From NCBI GenBank assembly GCA_963575745.1, contig CAUYUJ010005714.1, forward strand, positions 213,501 through 277,500: DNA of 64,000 nt, read 5' to 3'. The stretch comes from Prorocentrum cordatum (lineage: Eukaryota; Sar; Dinophyceae; Prorocentrales; Prorocentraceae). The notes beneath the pieces were generated by a model that saw nothing but the letters and a program-made list of their open reading frames with translations, was not told the origin of the DNA and ran no database searches. Positions 9,776-21,739 of the stretch are shown here, in pieces. Position numbers and translations under genes: made by a program. Every line of letters starts with the position of its first letter. Position 1 is the first letter of the stretch.

Positions 9776-11250
9776 ACCAGAGAGAGCTACTCACGTGTAT
9801 TTCGTAGACGAATGAGCCAGTATTGCACATTGAGGCCGGAACGACAACCACAGAACAAGAATGAGCATGTATCGTCTCACAACAACGGAAACAAGTCCTG
9901 TGGTATGCTGGCGCCACCCACGTGGTACCACTCAAAATAAGTGTCTTCGCTTGTGTGGTACAGAAACGGAAAAACGTCGTATCAGACGCTAGCGCCTCAC
10001 CAGCCAAAGCAGTCCATATCATTGTAGGACCTACAGACAGTACCGGCGTCGTACTGGTTTACCGTGGTTTCCTATTCTAGCGTCAGGAACATGTTACCAC
10101 GAAAAACCAGTACAGGTGTCCAGTGTTGGAACAGGGGGGAAAGTCGTATACTAAGCTAGCTTACAGAAAATGTTACCACAACAAGTCACTGTACCCATGC
10201 GCCAGTGTAGTAGCCAAGGTCGCCCGCAGGCCACGAAGTGAAGTGTCCGAACGTCATAGGGCGGGAAGCTGGGTGTGGGTGGTGGCGAAGAGTCGTTTGG
10301 AAATTTGGTAGAGCTTGAACCGGCCCCCCCACAAAGTGGGGGTATTGCCCGCCTCCTATGAAAACCCTGGCACTGGTGAGAACGGAGTGTCCCCACGTGC
10401 TAGTAATTGTTGTTGAACATTATTAATTCTAAAGAATAATTATTGTTGGGGCCCCTGGTGCGCGCCCCCCCCGCCGCGCCTAGGCCGCAGGCTGATTTTC
10501 ATAATTTTCGTGAGGAAGCCTCAGGCAAAACGATGTGGTCCAGATCCGGTTGTGTTGTTACGATCGGTTTTCCCTTGCAGAAAATAAGGCAAAGTGGGCA
10601 TTTCTTGTTCTAACATGACCAAACTTCAAGAATCCCTTGCAAAAAATGACACGAAGTGCACATTCGCGCGCGCAAGACGAAATCCTTCCAAAACCTTAGT
10701 CTTCGTAGCGATTTTCACATAAAAACATGAAAAACCCAATGGTTTTTCAAAAAAAGGGTTTCAAAAATTCACCCCGCGCGCTCTTGCGGATTTCTTAGGA
10801 AACCCAATACTTTTTCAACATTTCTGTCAAACGGGCTCTTGCGAGCAACTTTTTCACGTGCTTCGAACTTCTGCAACAAAGGTTGCGCGCCTGCCAGGGC
10901 CATCATCCCTGTCAAATAATACCATATGGGACACATTCGTTTTTTCTTCGCGCGCGCACGCCGAAATCTTCAATTGCAGGGGGAAAAGTCGTATACTAAG
11001 CTAGCTTCCACAAAATGTTACCACAACAAGTCATTGTACCCATGCGCCAGTGTAGTAGCCAAGGTCGTCCGCAGGCCACGAAGTGAAGTGTCCGAACGTC
11101 ATAGGGCGGGAAGCTGGGTGTGGGTGGTGGCGAAGAGTCGTTTGGAAATTTGGTAGAGCTTGAACCGGCCCCCCCACAAAGTGGGGGTATTGCCCGCCTC
11201 CTATGAAAACCCTGGCACTGGTGAGAACGGAGTGTCCCCACGTGCTAGTA

Positions 11251-11325
<75 letters not shown>

Positions 11326-11373
11326 GAACCTTAATTACTAAACAATTATTATTGTTGGACCCCCTATATTCGC

Positions 11374-12300
11374 CCTGGCGCTCTCGCCGAGGCGCCGGCC
11401 GCATTTCCTCTGAAATTGAGGCTCACGCTCAGGCGTTTTGGGGTTCCGCCAAAACCGGCCCCCCAACAACAACAACGCTCCGGCTCGAGACTTCCTCCTT
11501 TTTTACTCGGGCTCGGTGCTCTTGCTCGCCGCCGAGAGCGGTTCCCGGGCCGGACGCCCGGGTCGGCGCCCGAGCCGGCGCCCGGGCGCCGGAAAATCGA
11601 GTTCCGAGGCGGCGCCGAAAAAAGGCCATTCCAATACACATTTTTCTTTCGAGAATGGTGAATTTCTGCTTCCGGCGCCCGGGAGGGAGGCCGTCCGGGC
11701 CGATTCCGGAGCTCGGGCCGGCACCCGGCCCAGCTCCCGGGCCAGACGCCCAGGTCGGCGCCCGAGCCGGCGCCCGGGCGCCAGAAAATCGAGTTCCGAG
11801 GCGGCGCCGAAAAAAGGCCATTCCAATACACATTTTTCTTTCGAAAATGCTGAATTTCTGCTTCCGGCGCCCGGGAAGCCGTCCGGGCCGATTCCGGAGC
11901 TCGGGCCGGCACCCGGCCCGGCTCCCGGGCCGGACGCCCGGGTCGGCGCCCGAGCCGGCGCCCGGGCGCCGGAAAATCGAGTTCCGAGGCGGCGCCGAAA
12001 AAAGGCCATTCCAATACACATTTTTCTTTCGAAAATGCTGAATTTCTGCTTCCGGCGCCCGGGAGGCCGTCCGGGCCGATTCCGGAGCTCGGGCCGGCAC
12101 CCGGCCCGGCCGGCACCCGGCCCGGCTCCCGGGCCGGACGCCCGGGCAGTTCCGATCGCGCCGAAAAGAGGCCATTCCAATACACATTTTTCTTTCGAAA
12201 ATGCTGAATTTCTGCTTGCGGCGCCCGGGAAGCCGTCCTGGGCCGATTCTGGAGCGGCTTTGGGCCGGACGCCCGAGCCGGCGCCCGTACGTGGTGCTTC
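11374..12300. repeat. About 180-bp tandem array, GC-rich
   Basis: Four to five units, each with a (G/C)GCCCGG-rich stretch, GGAAAATCGAGTTCCGAGGC, AAAAGGCCATTCCAATACAC and TTTTTCTTTCGAAAATGCTG. They lie inside the composite unit 11,253-12,895. An inverted copy is at 33,065-33,245. All long frames over it are repeat-driven. Confidence 0.85.
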
Positions 12301-14645
12301 TCTGCTTCTGGCGCCTGCGCAGCTTCCCGAGCCGCTTCTGGAACCATATCTGGGCCGGTCCAGCGATAGGTTTCCTGGATGTGCTGAACCATCCAACTTT
12401 TTGAGACTTCTGCGTCTCAAGGATAGGGAGAGAAGACATTAAAGGAGGATCAAAAAGCAACGTCGCTATGAACGCTTGGCTGCCACAAGCCAGTTCTACT
12501 TACTTGGACTACTACTACCGTTACCACTACTACTAGTGCTACAGCCGCAACAACAATATCATCAACTGCTGCTACTACAACTACTCATCCTTCCTCCCCG
12601 TCCTCCCCCTCCCTTCTCCTCCTCCCCCTCCCTATCTCTCTCATCTCCCCCTCCTCTTCCTCTTCCTCTCCCTCTGAGATGCGGGGCATGCGCAAGGCGA
12701 TTGCGAAGGCGATGTGCCGTCCGAGCTATGGATGTTGAAGTTCCTCGGAAGAGGTGGTGGCCAAACCTTCTTGGGCGGGATATCTGGGTGAGGGAATATC
12801 GGATCCCGCATGCCAGAAAAATCCCCCATGATGGGGTGTGTTATCCAGATGGATGCATGTGTCATGTGGAAGCATGGCGCATGAGGGTAAAATGATTGTT
12901 GTTGTTGTTGTTGTTGTTGTTGAACATTATTAATTCTAAAGAATAATTATTGTTGGGGCCCCTGGTGCACGGCCCCCCCGCCGCGCCTAGGCCGCAGCTA
13001 CATTTTCATCATTTTTTCGCGAAAGCTTCAGAAAAGTGGATGGGGTCCAGATCCGGTTGTTTTGTTGTAATCCGTTTTCCCTTGCAAAAAACACTATAAA
13101 ATGACATTTCTTGTTCTAATATAATCAAATTTCAAGAATCCCTTGCAAAAAATAAGGTAAAGTGGACATTCGCGCGCGCAAGACGAAATCCTTCCAAAAG
13201 CTTAGTGTTCGGAGCGATTTTAACATAAAAACATCAAAAAACCAATGGTTTTTCAACAAAAAAATGTCAAAATCTCATCCCGCGCGCTCTTGCGGATTCG
13301 TAGGAAAACCAACACTTTTTAAACATTTCTGTCAAACGGGCTTTTGCGAGCAACTTTTTCGAACTTCTGCGACAACGGTTGCGCACCTGCCAGGGCCATC
13401 ATCCCTGTCAAATAATACCATGCGGGACACATTCGTCTCTCTGTATTATGTATTGTATGGCACAATTGCACCATGCTGGGCACATGCGCGCCCCGAATAA
13501 GTGACCAAGTTCTGTGGGTGTGTACCCCACGCCAGTGTAGTAGCCACGGTCGTCCGCACGCCACGAAGTGAAGTGTCCCAACGTCATAGGGCGGGAAGCT
13601 GGGTTTGGGTGGTCGCGAAGAGTCGTTTGGATATTTGGTAGAGCTTGTAATGCCCCCCCACGAAGTGGGGGTATTGCCTGGTGTCGTATGAAAACCCTGG
13701 CACTGGGGAGAACACCACGCGTTCGGGTAAAATGATTGTTGTTGTTGTTGTTGTTGTTGAACATTATTACTTCTAAAGAATAATTATTGTTGGGGCCCCT
13801 GGTGCATGGCCCCCCCGCCGCGCCTAGGCCGCAGCCTCATTTTCATCATTTTCGTGAGGAAGTCTCAGGCAAAACGATGTCATCCAGATCCGGTTGTGTT
13901 GTTACGATCGGTTTTCCCTTGCAAAAAATAAGGCAAAGTGGACATTTCTTGTTCTAACATAACCAAACTTCAAGAATCCCTTGCAAAAAATAAGGTAAAG
14001 TGGACATTCGCGCGCGCAAGACGAAATCCTTCCAAAACCTTAGTGTTCGTAGCGATTTTAATATAAAAGCATCAAAAAACCAATGGTTTTTCCAAAAAAA
14101 TGTCAAAATTTCATCCCGCGCGCTCTTGCGGATTCGTAGGAAACCCAACACTTTTTAAACATTTCTGTCAAACGGGCTTTTGCGAGCAACTTTTTCGTGC
14201 TTCGAACTTCTCCAACAACGGTTGCGCACCTGCCAGGGCCATCATCCCTGTCAAATAATACCATGCGGGACACATTCGTTTTTTCTTCGCGCGCGCACGC
14301 CGAAATCTTCAAAAACCATTGGGTTTCTTAGGAATTTTAGCACCGCGCAACATAAAATCATACGAATCGCACCGTAGGTTGTCGAAAAACATCTGTACGA
14401 ATTTTCAAAATTTCTACCCGCGCAAGTCACTGTACCCATGCGCCAGTGTAGTAGCCACGGTCGTCCGCAGGCCACGAAGTGAAGTGTCCGAACGTCATAG
14501 GGCGGGAAGCTGGGTGTGGGTGGTGGCGAAGAGTCGTTTGGAAATTGGTAGAGCTTGAACCGGCCCCCCCACAAAGTGGGGGTATTGCCCGCCTCCTATG
14601 AAAACCCTGGCACTGGTGAGAACGGAGTGTCCCCACGTGCTAGTA

Positions 14646-14702
<57 letters not shown>

Positions 14703-15486
14703 GAACATTATTAATTCTAAAGAATAATTATTGTTGGGCCCCCTGGTGCACGCCCCCCCCGCCGCGCCTAGGCCGCAGCTACATTTTCATCATTTTCGTG
14801 AGGAAGCCTCAGGTAATTCGATGTGATCAAGATCCGGTTGTTTTGTTCCCCCCCGCTTTCCCTTGCAAAAAACACTATAAAATGACATTTCTTGTTCTAA
14901 TATAATCAAATTTCAAGAATCCCTTGCAAAAAATAAGGTAAAGTGGACATTCGCGCGCGCAAGACGAAATCCTTCCAAAAGCTTAGTGTTCGGAACGATT
15001 TTAACATAAAAACATCAAAAAACCAATGGTTTTTCAACAAAAAAATGTCAAAATCTCATCCCGCGCGCTCTTGCGGATTCGTAGGAAAACCAACACTTTT
15101 TAAACATTTCTGTCAAACGGGCTTTTGCGAGCAACTTTTTCGAACTTCTGCGACAACGGTTGCGCACCTGCCAGGGCCATCATCCCTGTCAAATAATACC
15201 ATGCGGGACACATTCGTTTTTTCTTCGCGCGCGCACGCCGAAATCTCCAAAAACCATTGGGTTCTGTGGGTGTGTACCCCACGCCAGTGTAGTAGCCACG
15301 GTCGTCCGCACGCCACGAAGTGAAGTGTCCCAACGTCATAGGGCGGGAAGCTGGGTTTGGGTGGTCGCGAAGAGTCGTTTGGATATTTGGTAGAGCTTGT
15401 AATGCCCCCCCACGAAGTGGGGGTATTGCCTGGTGTCGTATGAAAACCCTGGCACTGGGGAGAACACCACGCGTTCGGGTAAAATG

Positions 15487-15518
<32 letters not shown>

Positions 15519-15556
<38 letters not shown>

Positions 15557-15620
15557 TTGTCGTCGTCGAGGTCGTCGGAGACGTCGTCGGTGTCGTCGTA
15601 GCCGTTGTCGCCGGTGTCGT
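15519..15620. repeat. GTCGGC / GTCGTC microsatellite
   Basis: Six-base GTCGGC repeats grade into GTC triplets at the right edge of the composite array. Confidence 0.85.
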
Positions 15621-15637
15621 CGGAGTCGGTCTGAAGA

Positions 15638-15685
15638 GGTTTTGCAAACCAAGCTGCGGGTGGGTGGGTGGCATGTTTGCAAGAG
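15638..15685. repeat. Short dispersed repeat, TTTGCAAACC family
   Basis: TTTTGCAAACCAAGCTGCGG followed by GTGGGTGGGTGG recurs at 16,648-16,690. Between and after the copies (to about 16,730) there is no supported gene. Confidence 0.6.
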
Positions 15686-16734
15686 CGTGGGATGTGTCAA
15701 ATCATGGGTAAAAACCTCTGCAATTTCCAAAGATTTTGATTGTGCGAGTTTCGTGCGTTTTCCTTCCTGCATCGGCATGTGGAGGATCTAGCACCCTCCC
15801 GAGGGCGGCATGATCCGCCCACCCTGGGGACGTGCAATTTTAAATGTGATTCTGGACCATGGTTCATTATGAGTATGAGCTTATATTTACCCCAGCCAAC
15901 GGGTAGCGACCCCTCCCCCACCATCCTCTGCAAAAAAACGCTGTGCGCGCACATTCGTCGATCACAACTCGTCAATTCTCAAACACCCCTAGCAGAAAAT
16001 GGGACGAAGTGCGCGCGCATGCCGAAATCATTCAAAACATTAGGTGCCGAAGGAATTCAAAGTCGATTGTCCCGACAGCATATGACAACACATGATTTCG
16101 CAACATGGTTTTTCGACAAGAAACTAAGGTCTGCGCGTGCCCTTGCGAATTATTGCGAAAACCATCGCTTCTTCAACAACTTCATCGCATGCGACCAATA
16201 GGGCCTCTCGCGCGCGGATGTCGAAATCATTCGAGCGCCCTTGCACGACTGCTGGTGGTGCACGATCCTTGTCACATAATACCATGCGGGCCTTCGCGCC
16301 TGTCGGCCGCGCGCGCATGTCGAAATCCTTCCAACATTGTCATCACCGACACGTGGACACGATCATCGTCATCGACGTGATCAGCATCGGCACCGTCACC
16401 AGCCTTGCCGTCGTCATCGTCATCGACGTCGCCATGATACCGCGCCCGCCCGAGTCACCGACTCGCAATGAAGTGCCCGCGTGCTACCGCCGCCTGCGAG
16501 ACGCGCTGGGAAATCCTCAGCGGTCAGCGCCGCAGCGGCCGCGCCGTTCTCGCCAGACTAGCTGGAAGCTCTGCGTGCGAGCCTGCGCGCCCTAGGGCGG
16601 CTGCACGCCAGCCAGCGCCAACCAGTCATCGCATTCGCCGCCGCATGAGCTTTGCAAACCCAGTTGCGGGTGGGTGGGTGGGATGATTGTGTGAGCAGTG
16701 GAGTAGAGAACTTGCTGCGAACAGAAATTCGTTG

Positions 16735-16935
16735 CACCACATAGATTGCACGACATAGATCGGGCCGCATACATTTTACCCTACACACACTGCATCACAT
16801 CTTGCAGCACGTGAAGTAGTAAAGATGTATTGCAGGTTGCACCACGCAGCTTGCACCACAGAACTGCACCACGTAGCTTACACCACAGAGCTTGCAACAC
16901 GTATATCAGACCACATCGTATGCAATAACACATTG
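16735..16935. repeat. Imperfect short tandem repeats TTGCACCAC
   Basis: About ten degenerate copies of a 14-18 base unit such as CTTGCACCACGTAG. No coding signal. 16,936-17,480 shows nothing further. Confidence 0.6.
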
Positions 16936-17499
16936 TTTGGGGCCCACGCTGGCTGATTGCTTATTTCGTTGAATCCACATGCTGACGCCACACCGCCGAC
17001 CCCTGGCTCCTACGTCGGCAACGTCTTCCAACGCGAACGGGTGCTTCAAAATCCAACAGCGAGATCTCGAACAGTTTGGATTTGCAGGGTGGCAACGTCA
17101 CACGTTTGGAGGCGCGCTGCATCGCCAGGCAGTTGCGCGGACGGAGGCACGCGACGGAAGTTAACAAGGCCAGCGCGACGCATTCTCGTGAAGCGCGAGA
17201 CGAGGTTCACGTCGGCGGGGCTGTAGATCCGCGTGCTCGACGCGCGTGCGGCATGAAAGCAGCGCGCGCCGAGCAGCGGTGTATGTCAAACGAAACGGAG
17301 GTCCGGGGGCATCCGAGGAAGGACCACCGAAGGCGGGAGTGAGAGAGGGGAGTGAGGACGACGAGAAGGAAAACGAGGATGAAATGGCGGGAGGGTGAAG
17401 AGGACCGATGCACGCGAAGGAACGCAAAGTAAAGGGAAGAAGAGAGTCCGGAGGACGACGAGTGGAATGAACCCTCAAGGCCTCTGCAGACCTCCAGCC

Positions 17500-18480
17500 A
17501 TGGCACACGTTGGAGGCCTCTTGGCGCGCCCTGGTCGTGGGCCAGCGGCGTCGTGCAGGCCGCCCCGGGGCCTCTTTGGATGCTCCGCGGGGTGCGCGTC
17601 CGGAGCGCGCAGAGGAAGGGGTATGTTTGGGGGCGCCTGGGAGCTCTCTGGAGGCCTCTTGGGGGCATATTAGGGGGCACGTTTGGGGCGTCTTGGGATT
17701 TGGGGTGAGCTTTTCCGGGGCCTCTTGGGGGCGTTGGTGCGACGACATATCCCAATCTGTACAAAGTCGAGTTGGTGGAATCACTCAACATTGGCTGGGC
17801 TATGCATGTGATTGGATACTTTGGGACAGTTGGGAAGACGACTTCCTCTTCCACATTCAGTAAGCGGGCTCTGGCCCACCCGCGCTGCTCCGAGGGGGCC
17901 CGCCGGCCGGCTCGCGGACTCAGCGCGCTCCGCTCCGCTCCGCTCTTAGGGGCGTTTTGGGTTATCTTCGGGCGCTCTTGAGCCGCCTGGCGCTTTGGTT
18001 CTTTCTGAAGCCGTCGGGGGGGCCCCTTGGACCACTGTGCAGCCCTCTTGGGTCGCATTGGGTCCCTCTTGGGGGCTTCCTTGGCTGTGATGGTTTTTCT
18101 GAAGGCCTCTGGGGCCGACTCGGGGCGATTTCGAGGGCCTCTTCCGTCGTTGACGCAGTTGAGACCAAGAAGGCGCGCGTGGTAATAATACGCGTTTTCC
18201 TCTTGGAATCGGTGCGATTTGTGCTTTGGGGGCCCCTGTCGGGATGTCTGGAGGGCTTCGTGGGCCGCCTTCGGGCCATCACGGCGCGCCTGGGCGCCAC
18301 GTGGAGGCCAGCTTGGCCATCCTGGGGCCTCTTGGGGCCGCGTCGAGGCCATCTCAGGCTGCCTGGGGGCACTTCTGAACGAAACGACCCCCCCAGAGAA
18401 AATCGGCCAGACCCTGGCGGAGTCGGCCCGACCCCCCCCTCCACACCGGCCGGACCGAGCTCCCGGGGGCAGGGTTTGGG
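17500..18480. repeat. Dispersed GGCCTCTTGGGG-type repeat region
   Basis: The motif GGCCTCTTGGGGGC recurs many times, mixed with GC-rich spacer. The same motif forms tight arrays at 31,833-32,040 and sparser ones at 59,960-60,090. Frames rich in Gly, Pro and Arg on either strand are repeat-driven; no gene is supported. Confidence 0.6.
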
Positions 18481-18604
18481 GAGGGTCGGCGGAATGACTT
18501 CTTGGCGCAGGTGCGGTGCATCAGCCACCTGGACCACAGCCCCCGTGGCGAAACGACGGCAGAGCAGCCGAAGCCCTCTCTTGCTTCCGCGCTCGCCCGC
18601 CGAG

Positions 18605-18800
18605 GAGATGGAGCTGATAGCGGCGGTGGTGGCCCCGGACCGCAGCACGCGCGCCAGGCGCATGTCCAACGTCATCGCCGGCCTTCGCAGCTCCTCCAAC
18701 CAGCGGCCCGCGACGGACTCGCTGATCACCCACGACGCGCCCGCAGCGCCAGAGCCGCGCCCGTTGCGGGGGCCTCAGCGTCCTCGGCGGCGCTCAGCGG
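18605..18800 (+). CDS. Candidate internal exon, unknown protein
   Basis: Follows a pyrimidine-rich stretch ending CCGAG and reads EMELIAAVVAPDRSTRARRM, then SNVIAGLRSSSNQRPATDS and LITHDAPAAP. The composition (mixed hydrophobic/charged, GC-rich third positions) looks coding, unlike the surrounding repeats. The 3' limit is unclear because it runs toward a GAC microsatellite. No family is recognised and no partner exon was found. It could be chance. Confidence 0.3.
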
Positions 18801-18811
18801 TCGCGGTGGAG

Positions 18812-18844
18812 ACGACGGCGACGACGGCGACGACGACGACGACG

Positions 18845-18918
<74 letters not shown>

Positions 18919-18922
18919 TTAG
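18812..18922. repeat. GAC/GGC microsatellite
   Basis: GACGACGGC-type triplets. A second block is at about 19,130-19,240. The frames encode poly-Asp or poly-Thr and are not supported as genes. 19,245-19,560 has no supported feature. Confidence 0.85.
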
Positions 18923-19569
18923 ATCTTCGACGATGTGATTGCTTCACTCGCGGCGGTGTTCCCTGATCTCGGCCACTGGTTGGGGGGGCGTGATGGGGCC
19001 CCCGGGCTATCAGACAGTGTTCCGGGACGCAGAACTGCCCCCGGGGACGCGGTCGGGACTTCGTGGGCCGCGGCTTCAACAAATCATACGTCGGATGTCT
19101 GGAACGGCGAAGAAGACGACGTCGGTCGCGATCACGACGACGAGGCCGATGACGACGGCGACGACGACGACGTCGACGGCGGCGGCGGCGACACCGACGG
19201 CGGCGGCGGCGGCGACAACGACGGCGGCGTCGGCGGCGGCGGACGCGCGCACCCGCCGCGAGCCTACGTCTCGGGTGTGCGCGCCCGCCGCGGGATCGCC
19301 GGCGGCTGGTGCTTCTGTGCGCGCCAGCCGCAGGGGGGGCCTCGCGGCGCTTCTGGTCGGTGCCTGGGGACGGAAGGCTTCTTGGTGGCCACGCGCAGAG
19401 GGGGGCTGTGCGTGTCTCTGGGCCCCCAGGGTCGGGGCTCGAGGGGCGCTGCTCGGCCCTCTCTTGGGGGTTCCCTCCCCCGGTGCAGGGAAGGGTCACG
19501 ACAGAAGGCTTTTAGTCGGCCACGCGCAGAGGGGGTCCTCGCCGGGCCTCGGGACACCTTCTAGCGCCT

Positions 19570-19660
19570 CAGGATGAGGAACTGGTCCCAGGGAAAGGGT
19601 CCAGACCACTGGGGGTCCACGTGAAAAACATGATGTCGGGGGTCTGGGAAGTGTGGCCCT
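19570..19660. repeat. Dispersed repeat, GGTCTGGAC family, diverged copy
   Basis: Diverged copy of the sequence at 19,869-19,965: GGATGAGGAACTGG, AGGGTCCAGACC, then TGTCGGGGGTCTGGGAAG. Confidence 0.45.
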
Positions 19661-19675
19661 TCAGCCACGCGCAGA

Positions 19676-19795
19676 GGTGGGGTGGGGGGGAGAGGGGGAA
19701 GGCTTCGTAGAAGCACCCCTGTTTCTTAGAAGGCGCCAGCCTTGTCTGTAGATGTAGGGTCGGCGTCTTCTAGGAAGCAGCCTGCTTCCAATTGC
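19676..19795. repeat. Dispersed GGCTTCTxAGAAGC repeat, copy at 19.7 kb
   Basis: Similar over about 110 bases to 55,775-55,890: GGGGGAAGGCTTC, AGAAGCACC, TCTTAGAAGGCGC, GTAGATGTAGGGTCGGCG and GGAAGCAGCCT. Confidence 0.65.
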
Positions 19796-19868
19796 CGCCG
19801 CGCCTCCAATTGCCGCCGCGCCTCTAATTGCGGCTCTAATCTGGGCCCAGTGGACCGTGAACAACATG

Positions 19869-19965
19869 GCCCGGGATGAAAAACCGCCAACAGGGAAGGG
19901 GTCTGGACTTCGGTGACTGCGTATAGACAAAAGTCAGGACGTCGCATGTCTGGGAGGGTACCGAT
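19869..19965. repeat. Dispersed repeat, GGTCTGGAC family
   Basis: GGGATGAAAA, then GGGAAGGGGTCTGGACTTC and CGTCGCATGTCTGGGAGG. Close relative of 62,850-62,945, with weaker matches at 19,570-19,660 and 27,090-27,260. Confidence 0.6.
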
Positions 19966-20365
19966 ACTGCCACCCTTGCCTTCTGTTCGCCTGTCTGGAC
20001 CTCTCGGGAGTCCCTCGCTGCCACGGCTGGGTTCGCCTCGAGACTCTGGTGAGCGCGCAACACGGCAGAGGTCCGGGGAGTAGCGGTATCGGTACATGGC
20101 ACCGTCCAGTTTGTTCGCGTCACAAAGTTTCTGTGTTGGAGCGACGGTCATGGCCAACAGGGGGTCGCATAGTCCCGTTGGGTCACAGGGCCAGCACGGA
20201 GTCATACCCACCCCGTTGAGCCCCCGAGAGCTCCCTCCGAGGGCTCCCGAGAGTGGTCACACAACCTGCCCGCCAGCACGTGTGTGTGTATATGTGTGTG
20301 TGTGTACCAATGTTCCCCCGCACCGGGACACACAGAGCGACCTAGAAGTGCATGGCGACCACGAC

Positions 20366-21718
20366 TAGAAGGAGTCGGCCAACCGTGGGGCACTCAGGAA
20401 CGGGTGGTCTCACGACGCGGGCAACTACAACTACGCGGTGGTCTTGGCGGTAATCCAGCAGTCCCTGCTTGGCCATGCGCACTATTTAAGCACAGGTTTC
20501 AGATTCATCCCAGACGAGGTCATCGAGCACAAGCTTGCGAATGCAGGAGCTTTCGGGGTATATCGCCCCCCGCGGCACCAGGAGGCACTTCCCCTGCTTT
20601 ATCGGTCCCTGTAGCACCAGGAGGCACTTCCCCTGCTTTATCGGTCCCTGTACTGCGGCATGCGCACGCCACGGGAACGTTCACCCATGGACTTGCCTCA
20701 GAGGATGGCCAAAGCGGACGGCCCCAAACGGATGCACACCCTTGGGCGCGTCGCATACTTTCTGGGACGGCTGGTGGTTCGCGAGCCACACACCATGGGG
20801 CTGCCGCGTGCGAGCGCGTCCGACATCGGGGACATCGTTGAGGCACTCCTGGCGCTAGGCCACCATAGTAGACCAATGCTTCAGAGGGCCCAGCAAGGAC
20901 TTGGCAAGCAGGCAGGGATTTTTCGGCCAGCGAGTGGACTGACCTCCGCACCCATGTGCAAAAGCTCTCTGATCTCAGCATCAGAATCTGGTGGGCGCCC
21001 GGGATTTGGCCCCCACGGGGTGGGAACCAACGGAATACACCCAAGAGGGACAGCAGAACGACCGGCCTCCTTACGCAATCAGGGTAATGAAGGACAACGT
21101 CACGTGGTTCGCCTCATACGGACGCGTTGTGCTGGACACCGATCTCGTGGACCAGTGCCAACTGCGCAAGCCCCACACCACCCTAGTCGGGGACCAGTAC
21201 GGCCTCGGCAATGTCGACGCGCCCTTCGGGGACCTTTTGGGCCGCCGCTGGACGTTTCGTCGGCGCACAGTGCAGGGCGGTCACCCAGTGGCTGCAGCGA
21301 CTGCCTCGGCACGACAGCTTCTGTGGCTCTTGGCAAAACCCCGTTCGTCAGGTTCGGCGACAAATCCGAACTGGCGGCGGAGGTCTTTGCGGTCTTGCAG
21401 AAGGACCCCTCAGCTCAGGACACCCAGGTCATGCATGCACTTGCCCTGGCACATCCCAGCATCACTGCGGCGGGAGGTGCCGATGACAGAATAGATGCTG
21501 CGCGAATTCTCAAGGTAGGCCACGCGGGCGAGGCCACGATGGACGTTTGCACGCCTACTCTGGGCACGCTGACCGTCTACTGGCAGGAAGATGTCAACAA
21601 CGTTGCTCTACCAGGACCAATGGTGCTTCCCGCCCTGCATGAGACCTTGCCGCCCCCGCAGATCGAAAGCTGCGCGCCGTGCGTGCGCGACAAATGTCGC
21701 GGCAACCGAAGCGTCTAG
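20366..21718 (+). pseudogene. Degraded coding region, unknown protein
   Basis: A frame opening after a TAG at 20,366 looks coding: NGWSHDAGNYNYAVVLAVIQ, then GHAHYLSTGFRFIPDEVIEH and KLANAGAFGVYR. It is broken at 20,612 by a TAG created where a 39-bp segment is duplicated in tandem (20,574-20,651). After the duplication the same frame continues through LGRVAYFLGRLVVREPHT and DIGDIVEALLALGHHSRP. Further on, the coding-like signal moves between frames: KLSDLSIRIWWAPGIW near 20,960, VMKDNVTWFASYGRVVLD near 21,090, and FVRFGDKSELAAEVFAVLQK then LTVYWQEDVNNVALPG to a stop at 21,718. That pattern suggests several indels in an old gene or mobile-element ORF. No family is recognised. Confidence 0.4.
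20574..20651. repeat. 39-bp tandem duplication creating a stop codon
   Basis: Two exact 39-bp copies beginning GCACCAGGAGGCACTTCCCC. The period is 13 codons, so the frame is kept, but the junction CTGTA|GCACC yields TAG, whereas the second copy reads CTG TAC. Confidence 0.8.
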
Positions 21719-21739
21719 CACAATGCCAATCACTTACAC

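Larger units (their letters stand above)
7256..15520. repeat. Composite tandem array with (GTT)n blocks
   Basis: At least seven units start with a GTT run (about 7,256, 8,482, 10,409, 11,253, 12,895, 13,736 and 14,645; a last run at 15,487). The order inside a unit is: GTT run; an AT-rich imperfect palindrome with TTCTAAAGAATAATTATT and the GC-rich CGCGCCTAGGCCGCAG; a CATTTTCATCATTTTCGTGA block; CCTTGCAAAAAATAAGG with AAGTGGACATTCGCGCGCGC; CCAATGGTTTTTCAA; GCCAGGGCCATCATCCCTGT; and a terminal module with CACGAAGTGAAGTGTCC, a hairpin and CCCTGGCACTGG. Simple units are about 0.84 kb; two are lengthened by inserted arrays. Frames inside are short and repeated, so it is treated as non-coding satellite-like DNA. 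Confidence 0.85.

Noticed and set aside
10320-10345. Rho-independent-like terminator
   Set aside because: The stem is GC-rich but lacks a following T-run, and bacterial termination does not apply here.
11364-12460. Long frames of more than 300 codons on both strands
   Set aside because: They follow the 180-bp GC-rich repeat unit and have the same open character in several frames at once.
17207-18352. 381-codon - strand frame
   Set aside because: It is driven by CCAAGAGGCC-type repeats, with no domain or compositional support.
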